Shown in pieces: positions 45,618 through 54,782 of a stretch of 64,000 nucleotides of DNA. The DNA comes from Methanospirillum purgamenti (GTDB lineage Archaea; Halobacteriota; Methanomicrobia; Methanomicrobiales; Methanospirillaceae). The notes beneath the pieces are model-generated. The model ran no database searches and was not told where the DNA came from. It saw nothing but the letters and a program-made list of their open reading frames with translations. Made by a program: the position numbers and the translations under genes. Location of the stretch: the NCBI RefSeq assembly GCF_018502485.1, contig NZ_CP075546.1, one strand, 5' to 3'. Position 1 is the stretch's first letter, and each line of letters opens with the position of its first letter.

Positions 45618-46340
45618 TTATGGCCATCCAAATCCCTGGTATTCCTCTCGGCGCACGATAACTGGAACAAAATCCCCCTTGAACCATACATACACCTGAA
45701 CCGATGCACCTTTTTTGAATTCCTGAATCCGGCGGTCATAGTTTTTTCTAATATGGCTGGTATTATTCTTGAGAAAGCGTTCCTCTGCAGTAGTATAGAA
45801 ATCTATCATCTGCATAAGCCATGCGTTTTCATATTGTATTGTCTCCTCTGCCAGAGCATATGCTTCATCTTCAGATATAGGGTAGTGATAATCACCGTGT
45901 TCATTTAGTCCACTAATTTGTCTAAAAACAGGATTTTTTTTCCTATCTGGTTCACGATGCAGCATGTATGGATAAATTCGGCATATTGCAAACCGGTTTT
46001 CGTATATAGTGCACCTGTTGTTTTCAAGAAATACGCATGTTCCATCTTCTCTGACACGGAGAGCATATCCAGAGACGTAAAAATTACCCTCCCCATCAAC
46101 AAGTTCAAATTCTGGTGCAGGAACTAGTACCTCTGGTTTTATTTTTTTAATTCTTGCTGCATCATCATCTAGTAAAAAGACATGTCCATTAAATTCTGTA
46201 GTACAACACCGCCCGCATAGTGTACAGGAGAACCCTACATCCTGGATAATATCAGCGAGATCCTGAGGACTCCATTTAGTCAACAGGGCAAGTTCTGTTG
46301 TCAGCCTCGTAATCTCATGTCTGATATAAGAGTTTGACAT
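45618..46340 (-). CDS. YkgJ-family cysteine cluster protein
   Basis: 240 aa from the ATG at 46340 (MSNSYIRHE). Cys motifs CTLCGRCCTTEF (N-terminal) and CVFLENNRCTIYENRFAICRIYPYML match the family, but no Cys follows the last motif, unlike the 24.4-kb member; the C-terminal 80 residues are an added helical region. Function unknown. It diverges from the PPK2 gene. Confidence 0.82.
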   Translation of the reverse strand: MSNSYIRHEITRLTTELALLTKWSPQDLADIIQDVGFSCTLCGRCCTTEFNGHVFLLDDDAARIKKIKPEVLVPAPEFELVDGEGNFYVSGYALRVREDGTCVFLENNRCTIYENRFAICRIYPYMLHREPDRKKNPVFRQISGLNEHGDYHYPISEDEAYALAEETIQYENAWLMQMIDFYTTAEERFLKNNTSHIRKNYDRRIQEFKKGASVQVYVWFKGDFVPVIVRREEYQGFGWP

Positions 46341-46453
46341 TTCGTTATACTCTGCCGTTAAGAGGCATAGTATTGACGAAGAGATCAATCATGACGACAA
46401 CGCCTGCTCTGTTGAAAATCTTTAAACCCTGTAATACACTAATGAGAGATAAC

Positions 46454-47950
46454 ATGCTTGAAGCCTTTGATCTGACCGGAAGAGTACCAAAAGGACAATA
46501 TTCTTCAATCGTGGAGCCTCTTGAAGCGCGAACTGCCGAGTTGCAACGAGAAGTCCGAAAACGTGGGAAATCTGTCATCATTGTAATGGAGGGATGGAGA
46601 GGCTCAGGCATTACCAGAATCATAAATCTCCTTCAGCCTGTGCTTGATCCACGAGGGACCCGAGTTCATCCTATTGCTGAACCGAATGACATTGAGCGTG
46701 ACCACGGGATGTTCTGGCGGTTCTGGGCGAGACTTCCCTCATATGGGCAAACTGCTATCTTTGATCGGAGTTGGTACACAGCAACAATCGTTGAGCGGTA
46801 TAATGGTGACTCTATGAAGGAGATCCCGGCTTCCTGTATAGAAGATATCAATAATTTTGAAGCCCAGCTTATCAGTGATGGAAACCTCATTCTGAAGTTC
46901 TTTCTACATATAAGCAAAGAAGAACAGAAAAAGCGGTTGAATGATATAAAAGATAGTCCTTTTACCATGCAGGCCCGGTACTTGCACAGAAAAGAAGGCA
47001 TATACATGGTCAACCGTGATTTTGAGATGATTGACCACATGCTCATGAAGACTGACATGCCTTCGTCACCCTGGACGATAATTGAAGCTGAATCGATGAA
47101 ATACGGATATGTCAGAATTCTTCAGACTTTTAATTCCGCTGTCGAATGTTGGCTTGAAAAAGGTGATGGTGGGCAGAAAGAACAAAACCAGACCTTTTTA
47201 CTGAAAAGTGTTGAAGAATCTGAAGAATCATCACTTCTTCAAAAAGCCGATCTTACAAAAAGTTACACCAGAGCTGAATATAAACCAATTTTACAAGGAA
47301 TTCAGGAATCACTCAGAGATCTTCAGGTGGAGGTTTATAAACAAAACATCCCTGTCGTAATAGTTTTTGAAGGATGGGATGCAGCTGGAAAAGGAGGGTG
47401 CATCATCCGGCTTGCTGAATCATTTAATCCCAGAGGCTACGTTGTTGAACCGATTGGTGTTCCAAATGACTGGGAAAAAATGCATCACTATCTTTGGAGG
47501 TTTTATACCCGGTTTCCAAGAAAAGGCCATATTACTATCTTTGACCGGAGCTGGTATGGCCGTGTTTTAGTAGAACGGGTTGAAGGATTCTGTTCTGAAG
47601 CTGAATGGCAGCGTGCATACCATGAAATCAATGTTATGGAAGATGAACTGATCCGTGATGGGACTGTGCTCATAAAATTCTGGCTTCACATTGACAAAGA
47701 TGAGCAACTCAGACGCTTTAATGATCGTCAGAGTAATATTGAAAAAAACTGGAAAATCACTGATGAGGATTGGAGAAATCGTGAGAAATGGGATCAGTAC
47801 GAATCAGCAGTAAGCGCTATGATAAGACGGACAACAACCAGTCGTGCACCATGGACGGTAATTCCGGCAAATAGCAAATATTATGGACGTATAGCGGTCC
47901 TTGAAACTGTCGAATCTGCTCTGCAGAAAAAAATAAAAGAGATCAAATAA
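46454..47950 (+). CDS. Two-domain PPK2 family polyphosphate kinase (PAP-like)
   Basis: 498 aa from the ATG at 46454 (MLEAFDLTG), which aligns with the usual N-terminus of polyphosphate:AMP phosphotransferases; in-frame starts at 46391 and 46442 would add up to 21 residues. Two PPK2 domains. The second has Walker A GWDAAGKGG, lid motif EPIGVPNDWE and FDRSWYGRVLVERV, all intact. The first has GWRGSGITR with no Lys, so it is probably catalytically inactive, as known for class II PPK2. It likely makes ADP from AMP and polyphosphate. Confidence 0.88.
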   Translation: MLEAFDLTGRVPKGQYSSIVEPLEARTAELQREVRKRGKSVIIVMEGWRGSGITRIINLLQPVLDPRGTRVHPIAEPNDIERDHGMFWRFWARLPSYGQTAIFDRSWYTATIVERYNGDSMKEIPASCIEDINNFEAQLISDGNLILKFFLHISKEEQKKRLNDIKDSPFTMQARYLHRKEGIYMVNRDFEMIDHMLMKTDMPSSPWTIIEAESMKYGYVRILQTFNSAVECWLEKGDGGQKEQNQTFLLKSVEESEESSLLQKADLTKSYTRAEYKPILQGIQESLRDLQVEVYKQNIPVVIVFEGWDAAGKGGCIIRLAESFNPRGYVVEPIGVPNDWEKMHHYLWRFYTRFPRKGHITIFDRSWYGRVLVERVEGFCSEAEWQRAYHEINVMEDELIRDGTVLIKFWLHIDKDEQLRRFNDRQSNIEKNWKITDEDWRNREKWDQYESAVSAMIRRTTTSRAPWTVIPANSKYYGRIAVLETVESALQKKIKEIK

Positions 47951-47954
47951 ATTT

Positions 47955-48590
47955 TTAGAACGCAAAAATCTGCGTTTTCAGTTCTTCAAATCTATTTTTA
48001 TGGTTTTCGTACTGATGTACGAATTCATGCAATTCAGGAATTTCAAGGTCGGTTTCAATTGTACCATCACGTTGGATGGGATAAATTCTCCCCAGAATTT
48101 CAATAAGACGCTGCTCAACCTGAATTCTTTTTATAAGTTCCGCATATTCATGAGCAGTAGTCGGATCTGCTCCATTTTTTAATGCATCATCCTTTTTCTG
48201 GTGGATCTCAGCATTTCTGTTTCCTACTCCCTCAATCGAACGTATTAAGTCAGGAAGACGAACCGGTTTTATCAGATAATCATCAATAAGGTTCCCATAT
48301 CGCAGGACATCTTTAATTGTGAGGCTTTTTCCTGTCTGCATTATGATCGGGACCGATCGTGCCGGTTCATGTTCCTTGATATGGAGCAGAGTTTCCCACC
48401 CGTCCATGGGTTTCATCATAACATCCAAAATGATGATATCCGGAACGTCTTTGTGAATCAGGTCAATCGCTTCCTGTCCACTCAACGCTCCTCTGGCGTC
48501 AAAACCCTGTTGTTTCAAGGTTTCGACAAATGCCATCTTGAGCAGGGCCTCATCATCAACATATAGGACTTTTAATCTTGAACCAACCAT
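47955..48590 (-). CDS. Response regulator with helical C-terminal extension
   Basis: 211 aa from the ATG at 48590 (MVGSRLKVLYVDDE). Receiver residues: DDE, Asp in IILDVMMKPMDGWETL, Thr in MQTGKSL, Lys in YLIKPVRL. The C-terminal 90 residues are helical. Its DVMMKPMDGWETL segment is nearly identical to the regulator at 51.8 kb, and both share the added helical region, so they are paralogues. No DNA-binding domain. Confidence 0.87.
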   Translation of the reverse strand: MVGSRLKVLYVDDEALLKMAFVETLKQQGFDARGALSGQEAIDLIHKDVPDIIILDVMMKPMDGWETLLHIKEHEPARSVPIIMQTGKSLTIKDVLRYGNLIDDYLIKPVRLPDLIRSIEGVGNRNAEIHQKKDDALKNGADPTTAHEYAELIKRIQVEQRLIEILGRIYPIQRDGTIETDLEIPELHEFVHQYENHKNRFEELKTQIFAF

Positions 48591-48654
48591 TCTCACCCTT
48601 CCTGTGCATGGGGTAACCTCAACCAACCCCCGGCTAACACAGTATTTTCTGCCA

Positions 48655-49740
48655 TTATGTTATCAGCTTTTTCTCATCAAGATCAGATATAACTGATTCC
48701 TGGTCACCAACCATCTCCTCATTCATGATGGCACGTGTTTCATCTTCTATGGATTTGACTACTTCCTGAATTCGTTCTGCTGTGGGAATGTCCCCAAGCA
48801 GGCTCTCATCCAGGCTGGTTTCAAATGCTTCTGTATCATCCATGGATTCAGTTGCACCAAGGTATTTCGCACCTTGTTTGATGAGACTGGAGATCTCGAA
48901 CGGGAATATGATTTTCGTTGCCTGTCCGTTAGCCATGGTTTTCAGGGCATCAAAGGATAGAACAGTAATTGCCCGTTTATCCAGGGATCGAGATCCGAGT
49001 GCCAGAATTCGGAGACCCTGTGATTCTCCTTGTGCCCGTAGAATCTGTGACAGACGCTCTCCTTCAGCCTTGAGGATTTTACTCTGACGTTCTCCTTCGG
49101 CTTCCAGGATCATACTCTTTTTCATACCTTCTGCTTTCAAGATCGCAGATCGTTTTTCTCCATCAGCACGTAGAATTGCAGCTCTGCGTTCACGTTCGGC
49201 AGCGGTCTGTTCGGTCATTGCCTGCTTGACAGTTCCAACCGGATCAACTTCCTTGATCTCAACACGTTCAACCTTCACACCCCACTGATCAGTTTCCCGG
49301 TCAAGAATGTCACGAAGTTTGGTGTTAATACTCTCACGGTTATAAAGGACTTCATCAAGCTCCATGTCACCTATGATACCTCGAAGGGTAGTCTGAGCAA
49401 GAGCGACTGTTGCCATCCGGTAATTTGCCACCTCGAAATAGGCTTTTTCCGGATCGATGACTCGAATGTAGACGATAGCGTCCACATTAGTCGGTGAGTT
49501 GTCTTTTGTGATTACTTCCTGGCTGGGGACATCCATCACCAATGTCCGCAGGTCGAGTTTGACCACCTGGGTAATGAGGGGGATAACCCATCGAAAACCA
49601 GGATTCATCCTTCCAATATATCGACCAAGCCTTATCTGCAGACCTTGTTCATATGGCTGTACAATGATAACGCCACGGGCAAAGATGATCAGGATAATAA
49701 TTACCAGAAACAGAGTTACAAGAGTTTCAAATACTGCCAT
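48655..49740 (-). CDS. Stomatin-like SPFH/band 7 protein
   Basis: 361 aa. One N-terminal membrane span (about 5-25), SPFH domain (26-190, VQPYEQGLQIRLGRY...ITKDNSPTNVDAIVYIRV), then a long Glu/Arg/Ala-rich coiled coil with repeated KAEGE-like units (about 185-240) and an acidic tail. It oligomerises at membranes. The partner NfeD gene is directly upstream with no gap, the well-known stomatin operon. Confidence 0.93.
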   Translation of the reverse strand: MAVFETLVTLFLVIIILIIFARGVIIVQPYEQGLQIRLGRYIGRMNPGFRWVIPLITQVVKLDLRTLVMDVPSQEVITKDNSPTNVDAIVYIRVIDPEKAYFEVANYRMATVALAQTTLRGIIGDMELDEVLYNRESINTKLRDILDRETDQWGVKVERVEIKEVDPVGTVKQAMTEQTAAERERRAAILRADGEKRSAILKAEGMKKSMILEAEGERQSKILKAEGERLSQILRAQGESQGLRILALGSRSLDKRAITVLSFDALKTMANGQATKIIFPFEISSLIKQGAKYLGATESMDDTEAFETSLDESLLGDIPTAERIQEVVKSIEDETRAIMNEEMVGDQESVISDLDEKKLIT

Positions 49741-50196
49741 TTATTCCTCCTCTACAACAATATGCACACCCTGAGAGGCAATAACTTTTACTTTTGCCCC
49801 TTCCGGGATAGTACCTGCATATGATTTCGCACTAAATATCTGTCCTTCAATTGAGACTTTTCCAGACAGGGTTTGTTCATCAGCAGCAGTTAATACTCTG
49901 CCGGTTTTTCCAATCAACGAATCCATACTGATAGTAAGGGGTTTTTCATCTCCTGGTGTCAAGCGGCTATACAAGAATACGGTGACAATGGCTGCCAGAA
50001 TTGCTATGGCAATACCTATGACAATACCATATGTGGAGCCAAATATGTCGATACCGAGTACCACGAGAACGCCGATTATGAGGAGTACCGTCCCAGGGAC
50101 GAGGAGGAAAAACCCCGGAGAGAAGACTTCAAGAACAAAAAACAATGCACCGAATAAAATGATGATCCAGCCATATGAGAAATCTTCAAAAACCAT
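49741..50196 (-). CDS. NfeD-family membrane protein
   Basis: 151 aa. Three to four N-terminal spans (to about 80) then a small OB-fold domain (IGKTGRVLTAADEQTLSGKVSIEGQIFSA). This is the short NfeD1b form without the protease domain. It abuts the stomatin-like gene and presumably forms a complex with it. Confidence 0.92.
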   Translation of the reverse strand: MVFEDFSYGWIIILFGALFFVLEVFSPGFFLLVPGTVLLIIGVLVVLGIDIFGSTYGIVIGIAIAILAAIVTVFLYSRLTPGDEKPLTISMDSLIGKTGRVLTAADEQTLSGKVSIEGQIFSAKSYAGTIPEGAKVKVIASQGVHIVVEEE

Positions 50197-50259
50197 AAGG
50201 TTATCTTGTCAGGCTGAACCAAAAAGATGTGTATATGTAATAACTTAGTTTTGTCAGGA

Positions 50260-51129
50260 TCAGATGTTTTTCAGTACTGCTAGTTTATCCCCGCGACTAA
50301 CTCCCAGTTCTTCGGCGATTGGATTACATTTTGCAGCGAGCAGATATGCGATCGGGGGAAGTCCTTGTTCTTCACGAAGACTTTCATAGTTCGCCATACC
50401 TTTTGAGATGATTATACTGCAGTTTTCTAGCGCGATTCTGACTTCTTCTGGAAGTAGGTCAAACCTGATACCGAGTTCAACTCCTGCTCCGGTTGTAAGA
50501 ATGGAATGAACCTGCGTATTAAGGCCAAGTCGTTTTGCATCTTCTAGGGTGGCATCATTTAGTATTGGCCCATCCCGGACAACCAGGGTAACGGTACTTC
50601 CATGTGAAATAAGCCAGGAGATAAGAGCCTGATCAAAGACGATCTCTCCGCAGTTGTCTGTAAAATAAAGAACATTCGTGCACAACGGAAGAATCTTTTC
50701 AGTATCATCAATAGCGAGACCTTTAGAAAATTCACGATCGAAATATGAGACAAAGTCCGCACAAACCTCATGACCTTTGACTCCGTAATCAAACATATTG
50801 CCAATCACACTGGCAAGCACATAATCGCGAAATCCTGAAAGACGACCAGATATGGCATCAAGAATCTTACGTGACACTTCATCTGAATCCTGCTTGAGCG
50901 CATAAAAAGGATCCGAGCTACCCAGCTTACGATAAATAGATCGATGAAGTTCAGATGCAATCATCGGATGAGTCAGTGGTGTAGTATGCAAAAATCTGAT
51001 CAACTCTTCTGCGTGGGAGTAGGTGTCACTGATCTTTTTTTTATCTGATTTTTTGTCTGATTCAACCAGTTCGATTTCAAGTTCTACCCTTGAAAGAAGG
51101 CAATCATAGCAACGTGGGTCATGGTTCAT
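50260..51129 (-). CDS. DUF89/ARMT1-family metal-dependent phosphatase
   Basis: 289 aa. N-terminal CYDCLLSRV, the active-site stretch LYFTDNCGEIVFD (Asp and Asn bind metal) and SKGMANYESL match archaeal DUF89 proteins. Family members hydrolyse damaged or excess sugar phosphates and related metabolites. The tRNA-Pro gene lies upstream on the same strand. Confidence 0.87.
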   Translation of the reverse strand: MNHDPRCYDCLLSRVELEIELVESDKKSDKKKISDTYSHAEELIRFLHTTPLTHPMIASELHRSIYRKLGSSDPFYALKQDSDEVSRKILDAISGRLSGFRDYVLASVIGNMFDYGVKGHEVCADFVSYFDREFSKGLAIDDTEKILPLCTNVLYFTDNCGEIVFDQALISWLISHGSTVTLVVRDGPILNDATLEDAKRLGLNTQVHSILTTGAGVELGIRFDLLPEEVRIALENCSIIISKGMANYESLREEQGLPPIAYLLAAKCNPIAEELGVSRGDKLAVLKNI

Positions 51130-51152
51130 TTCATTCCCCGAAAAAATGTAAT

Positions 51153-51224
51153 GGGGCCATCGAGATTCGAACTCGAGTCAGAAGACCCCCAGTCTCCTAG
51201 GATGCCAGGCTACCCTATGGCCCC
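51153..51224 (-). tRNA. tRNA-Pro (anticodon GGG)
   Basis: 72 nt cloverleaf on the minus strand. Acceptor GGGGCCA pairs with TGGCCCC; the D arm is GGGTAGCCTGGCATCCT; anticodon stem GGAGA/TCTTC (one G-U pair) closes loop CTGGGGG, so the anticodon is GGG; the T arm is TCGAG-TTCGAAT-CTCGA. CCA is not encoded. No intron. Confidence 0.93.
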
Positions 51225-51449
51225 AATTCCATACTATTTTCTCAGCTGTTCCATATGTACTTACCCATTCTTACCTGACCGGAACAGGAACCTTTGAGAA
51301 TATTCTATTGTGTGGCAGAGGGGGACGCATGATGAGAGGTAAACCAGAGAGAGAATCGAAACTGATATTCTCATATCCCAAAACAACAAACCATTAAATA
51401 TATAGCTCTGTGACTATATCGTATTATCAGCAGGTAACGGGAGCGGGGT

Positions 51450-51809
51450 ATGCTAAAAGAAAAGATTGCAGGGATAATAGAAAATATCAGGCTGATTGAA
51501 GGGGTCAAATTATGTGCACTCGTATCCCGTGATGGTATCATGCTTGGCCGGTACTCTGCCGGTGATTTTAACGAAGCATGGTTTGCAGCGATGTGTGCCA
51601 CCCTTCTTGCTTCAGCTGAATCTGCAGCAGTTATTGTGAAGATTCAATCACCTGAAATGGTCACACTTCATTCTCCGGATGGCATTTTGATAATAATGGG
51701 GGCCGGAGAGAAGATTCTATTAGCTGCCCTGGTGGACCCAGCATGGGATCTGCAACAAATGACCGGGATGCTCAGGGAAATTGCGGAAGATGTGGGAGGG
51801 ACGTTCTAA
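51450..51809 (+). CDS. Roadblock/LC7-domain protein
   Basis: 119 aa, a single roadblock/LC7 fold: helix-strand start IENIRLIEGVKLCALVSRDGIML, then LHSPDGILIIMGAGEKILLAALVDP. Such proteins bind small GTPases (MglB type) or scaffold signalling complexes. The stop shares one base with the start of the response regulator gene, so they are coupled. No MglA-like GTPase is nearby. Confidence 0.8.
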   Translation: MLKEKIAGIIENIRLIEGVKLCALVSRDGIMLGRYSAGDFNEAWFAAMCATLLASAESAAVIVKIQSPEMVTLHSPDGILIIMGAGEKILLAALVDPAWDLQQMTGMLREIAEDVGGTF

Positions 51810-52435
51810 TGTCAACAATAATGGTGATCGACGATAGTCCTTTTATTGTCGATATTTTTGTAACCATGCTTGAAAGAGGGGGATATACCGTTTATTCTGC
51901 AAATAGCGGCCCGGAAGGTATTGATTTATTAAAAACCGTAACTCCGGATCTCATTCTTCTGGATATCATGATGGAGCCCATGGACGGATGGGAAACCCTT
52001 GTTGCGATAAAACAGAATTTTGATACAAAGGATATTCCCGTGATGATGCTGACTGCAAAACAGCTGACTCCTCAGGAAGCTCAGGAGTACGGGATGTACA
52101 TCGAGGATTACATCTTAAAGCCAGTCACCCATTCAGAGCTCTATGCAGCAATTGAAGGAGTCATCAACCGACGGAAACAGATCGCAGATGATATGGTTCG
52201 GGCAAAAGAAGGTGGATTTGATGATGCTCTTATCAATGAATATGGGCGGCTTGTAAAAAGTACAGAGATTACCAAGCGTCTGTTAAAGCTTCTTTCCACC
52301 ACGTACGATCTCTCTGATCCTTCGATGAAATTCTCCGATGATATCAATATTGCAATAAAAAGTATGGAGACGAATATGAAATTCCAGGAGATGCGCCTGG
52401 GGCAGATCCGCGAGATCTTTTCGGGGTCATCCTGA
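51809..52435 (+). CDS. Response regulator coupled to roadblock protein
   Basis: 208 aa. ATG at 51809 overlaps the previous stop (TAATG), with GGGAGGG upstream. Receiver residues: DDS, Asp in ILLDIMMEPMDGWETL, Thr in MLTAKQL, Lys in YILKPVTH. A 90-residue helical region follows, shared with the regulator at 48 kb. No DNA-binding motif, so output is likely protein-protein. Confidence 0.88.
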   Translation: MSTIMVIDDSPFIVDIFVTMLERGGYTVYSANSGPEGIDLLKTVTPDLILLDIMMEPMDGWETLVAIKQNFDTKDIPVMMLTAKQLTPQEAQEYGMYIEDYILKPVTHSELYAAIEGVINRRKQIADDMVRAKEGGFDDALINEYGRLVKSTEITKRLLKLLSTTYDLSDPSMKFSDDINIAIKSMETNMKFQEMRLGQIREIFSGSS

Positions 52436-52493
52436 TCCTTGGTTCATTTCTTTTCTAAACCCCATTCCCTCCCACAGTATGAAGTAAGAAAAG

Positions 52494-53720
52494 ATGCTAA
52501 CCTTTTTTCCTATGTTTGATCTCGTATGCATTGGTTGTGGGGCAACCTATCGGTCTGATGCCGTGATTTATTCCTGCAGCAAATGCGGACACCTTCTTGA
52601 GGTCAGGTATGACCTTGCCAATATCAATATTACCAGAAAAGAATGGCAGAAACGACCACTCTCAGTATGGAGATATCATGAACTGCTCCCGGTTTCAGGT
52701 AGTCCGGTTACTCTTCACGAAGGTGGTACCCCTCTATACCATCTCAAACGTATTGGTGAAGAGCTTGGAATCAAAGAGTTATACGCAAAGCATGAAGGGA
52801 TGAACCCGTCCGGATCTTTTAAGGATCGGGGTATGACCGTTGGTGTTTCCATGGCCCTCCAGCTTGGGATGAAATCTGTTGCTTGTGCCAGCACTGGAAA
52901 TACTTCAGCCTCACTTGCTGTCTATGGGGCAAAGGCCGGTATTCCTGTCATTGTTTTGCTCCCATCCGGAAAAGTAGCACTTGGGAAAGTTGCACAGGCG
53001 CTTATGCATGGTGCCAAAGTCATATCCATTCATGGGAACTTTGACCGGGCATTAGAGATGGTCCGCGACCTCTGTGAGAAAAAAGGTATCTATCTCCTGA
53101 ACTCTGTCAATCCATACCGACTTGAAGGACAGAAGACCATTGGGTTTGAGACAATCGATCAACTCGATGGGGAAGTCCCGGATCGGATGATTCTGCCTGT
53201 TGGAAATGCTGGGAATATATCGGCTGTCTACAAAGGTCTTATAGAACTTACAGAACTTGGATTTGTTGACCATATGCCGATGATGACTGGCATACAGGCA
53301 GAAGGATCACAACCAGTGGTGAAAGCAATCAAAGAAAACCTGCCTGAGGTAATTCCAGAAGCATCACCAGAAACTATTGCAACAGCAATCCGTATCGGTG
53401 CTCCGGTTAATGCAGAAAAGGTTCTGAATGCAATAAGGATGAGCAAGGGAACTGCTGATTCAGTAACCGATGATGAGATTCTTGCCATGCAGCGTGCTCT
53501 TGCACAAAAAGAAGGAATCGGTGTTGAACCTGCATCTGCTGCATCTGTTGCAGGAGTGAAGAAACTCGTTGAAGCTGGTGTTATCGATCGTGACGAACGG
53601 ATTGTGTGCGTGGTCACCGGTCACCTGCTCAAAGATCCGGAAACGGTAATAAAACAATGTGCTCCACCAATCGAATGCGAAGCCACACTCGAATCATTGC
53701 TTGCTGCATTGCATCTCTGA
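52494..53720 (+). CDS. thrC: Threonine synthase
   Basis: 408 aa. N-terminal Cys pairs CIGC...CSKC form the zinc-ribbon-like head of archaeal threonine synthases. PLP lysine is in PSGSFKDRGMT; the phosphate cup is VGNAGNISA. It converts O-phosphohomoserine to threonine. The start could also be the ATG at 52515 (MFDLVCIGCG). The next gene starts inside its 3' end. Confidence 0.93.
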   Translation: MLTFFPMFDLVCIGCGATYRSDAVIYSCSKCGHLLEVRYDLANINITRKEWQKRPLSVWRYHELLPVSGSPVTLHEGGTPLYHLKRIGEELGIKELYAKHEGMNPSGSFKDRGMTVGVSMALQLGMKSVACASTGNTSASLAVYGAKAGIPVIVLLPSGKVALGKVAQALMHGAKVISIHGNFDRALEMVRDLCEKKGIYLLNSVNPYRLEGQKTIGFETIDQLDGEVPDRMILPVGNAGNISAVYKGLIELTELGFVDHMPMMTGIQAEGSQPVVKAIKENLPEVIPEASPETIATAIRIGAPVNAEKVLNAIRMSKGTADSVTDDEILAMQRALAQKEGIGVEPASAASVAGVKKLVEAGVIDRDERIVCVVTGHLLKDPETVIKQCAPPIECEATLESLLAALHL

Positions 53721-54265
53721 TCCTGTTTATCATCCCGGTGGCCGGGACATCCATCTCGGTCGCGGTTGATGACGGAGGAAAAAACTATCAAGCCATCGTG
53801 ATGGTCAATAATACTGACCGGTATGAACTTATTCAGCCTGGAATGGTAGGTGAACGGATACCCCTCCAGGCAAAGAATCTCACGATCCGAAATGAAACTG
53901 ACAATATCTTAGTCACTCCAGACCGTGGGATTCTGACCTTCCCAAAAGGGAACTACACGATTGGATATGAAGCTCCGATCACTTCTAACACATTACAGTT
54001 TCTTTTTACTGAGCCGTCCAACATAACTGTATCACTCCCTCATCCGTACCATATTGGAAATCCTTTACTTACCTCAATTCAACCTGCGGGATCAACAACA
54101 AATCTGATCAATAATACTACCATGGTATCCTGGGATCAGGTCAGGTCAGTTGAACTCCGGTACTATGATGAAGGGCAGGAACATTTGCTCTATCTATTTG
54201 CCCAGTTCTGGCTCATTATTGCTGTAGTAATGCTCCTGCCATTTTTCCTCTCCAAAAAAAAATAG
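53675..54265 (+). CDS. Exported membrane-anchored protein of unknown function
   Basis: 196 aa from the ATG at 53675; 53657 is an alternative. It overlaps the end of thrC by 46 nt. Signal peptide (about 5-24, ending VAGTS), beta-rich external domain with many NxS/T sequons, then a C-terminal span (FWLIIAVVMLLPFFL) and a short Lys tail. I do not recognise the family. Confidence 0.6.
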   Translation: MRSHTRIIACCIASLILFIIPVAGTSISVAVDDGGKNYQAIVMVNNTDRYELIQPGMVGERIPLQAKNLTIRNETDNILVTPDRGILTFPKGNYTIGYEAPITSNTLQFLFTEPSNITVSLPHPYHIGNPLLTSIQPAGSTTNLINNTTMVSWDQVRSVELRYYDEGQEHLLYLFAQFWLIIAVVMLLPFFLSKKK

Positions 54266-54648
54266 CGCACAGATCTTTCTCCCGGAATGATCCATTTCCC
54301 TGATTCTTCTTTTTGGTCCCTCATAGAAGAGGCAACTGAATGCGGCACCTCATGAAAACCATCTCATGAGGAAGGATCTGAATGGCATCATGTTGTATAT
54401 TTACAAATGTGAAGTAAAAAACCTCAATTTTTTCGTTTTTTCTTATAGAAAATAATCTCCTTAAATCCTACATTTTGGTCGAAAGAGCGATTGTAATTTG
54501 TTTAATTGAGATCGGTTTGATTAAAAATGCCTGTATTTACGCGCAAGCCTTAAAAACGATTAGAAATGATTTATTTCGATTATACGGAGAGATCAAAATC
54601 CCAGATCTGCCTTAAAATTAAATTTCACGGATAAACCGAGATTTTTTG
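54266..54648. other. AT-rich intergenic region
   Basis: No frame here has family support. The sequence is strongly AT-rich, with T- and A-runs but no tRNA-like or origin-like repeats that I can recognise. The downstream part holds the control region of the AdoMet decarboxylase-like gene, listed separately. Confidence 0.5.
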
Positions 54649-54684
54649 TTTAAAATGGTTTTAAATCGCCTAAAATGGCTTTTA
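54649..54684 (+). promoter_or_regulatory. Twin palindromic sites upstream of the AdoMet decarboxylase-like gene
   Basis: A perfect palindrome with 7-bp arms, TTTAAAA-TGG-TTTTAAA (54649-54665), is followed by a 5-bp-arm copy, TAAAA-TGGC-TTTTA (54671-54684). Centres are 20 bp apart, two helical turns, as expected for cooperative dimer binding on one DNA face. They lie about 50-85 bp upstream of the TATA-like element. Confidence 0.5.
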
Positions 54685-54734
54685 ACGCTCAAAAATAGTG
54701 ATTTCTCAATTCGGGCACTTTTGATCAGAGTAAA

Positions 54735-54782
54735 CCTTAAATCCTCAGGGATACACGTGATTGAGTCAAAAGGAGATACACC
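54735..54782 (+). promoter_or_regulatory. Promoter and ribosome site of the AdoMet decarboxylase-like gene
   Basis: A TATA-like CCTTAAAT at about 54735-54742 would start transcription near 54762-54767, giving a leader of only 15-20 nt. AAAGGAGAT (near 54769-54777) precedes the ATG at 54783 as a strong ribosome site. Confidence 0.5.
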
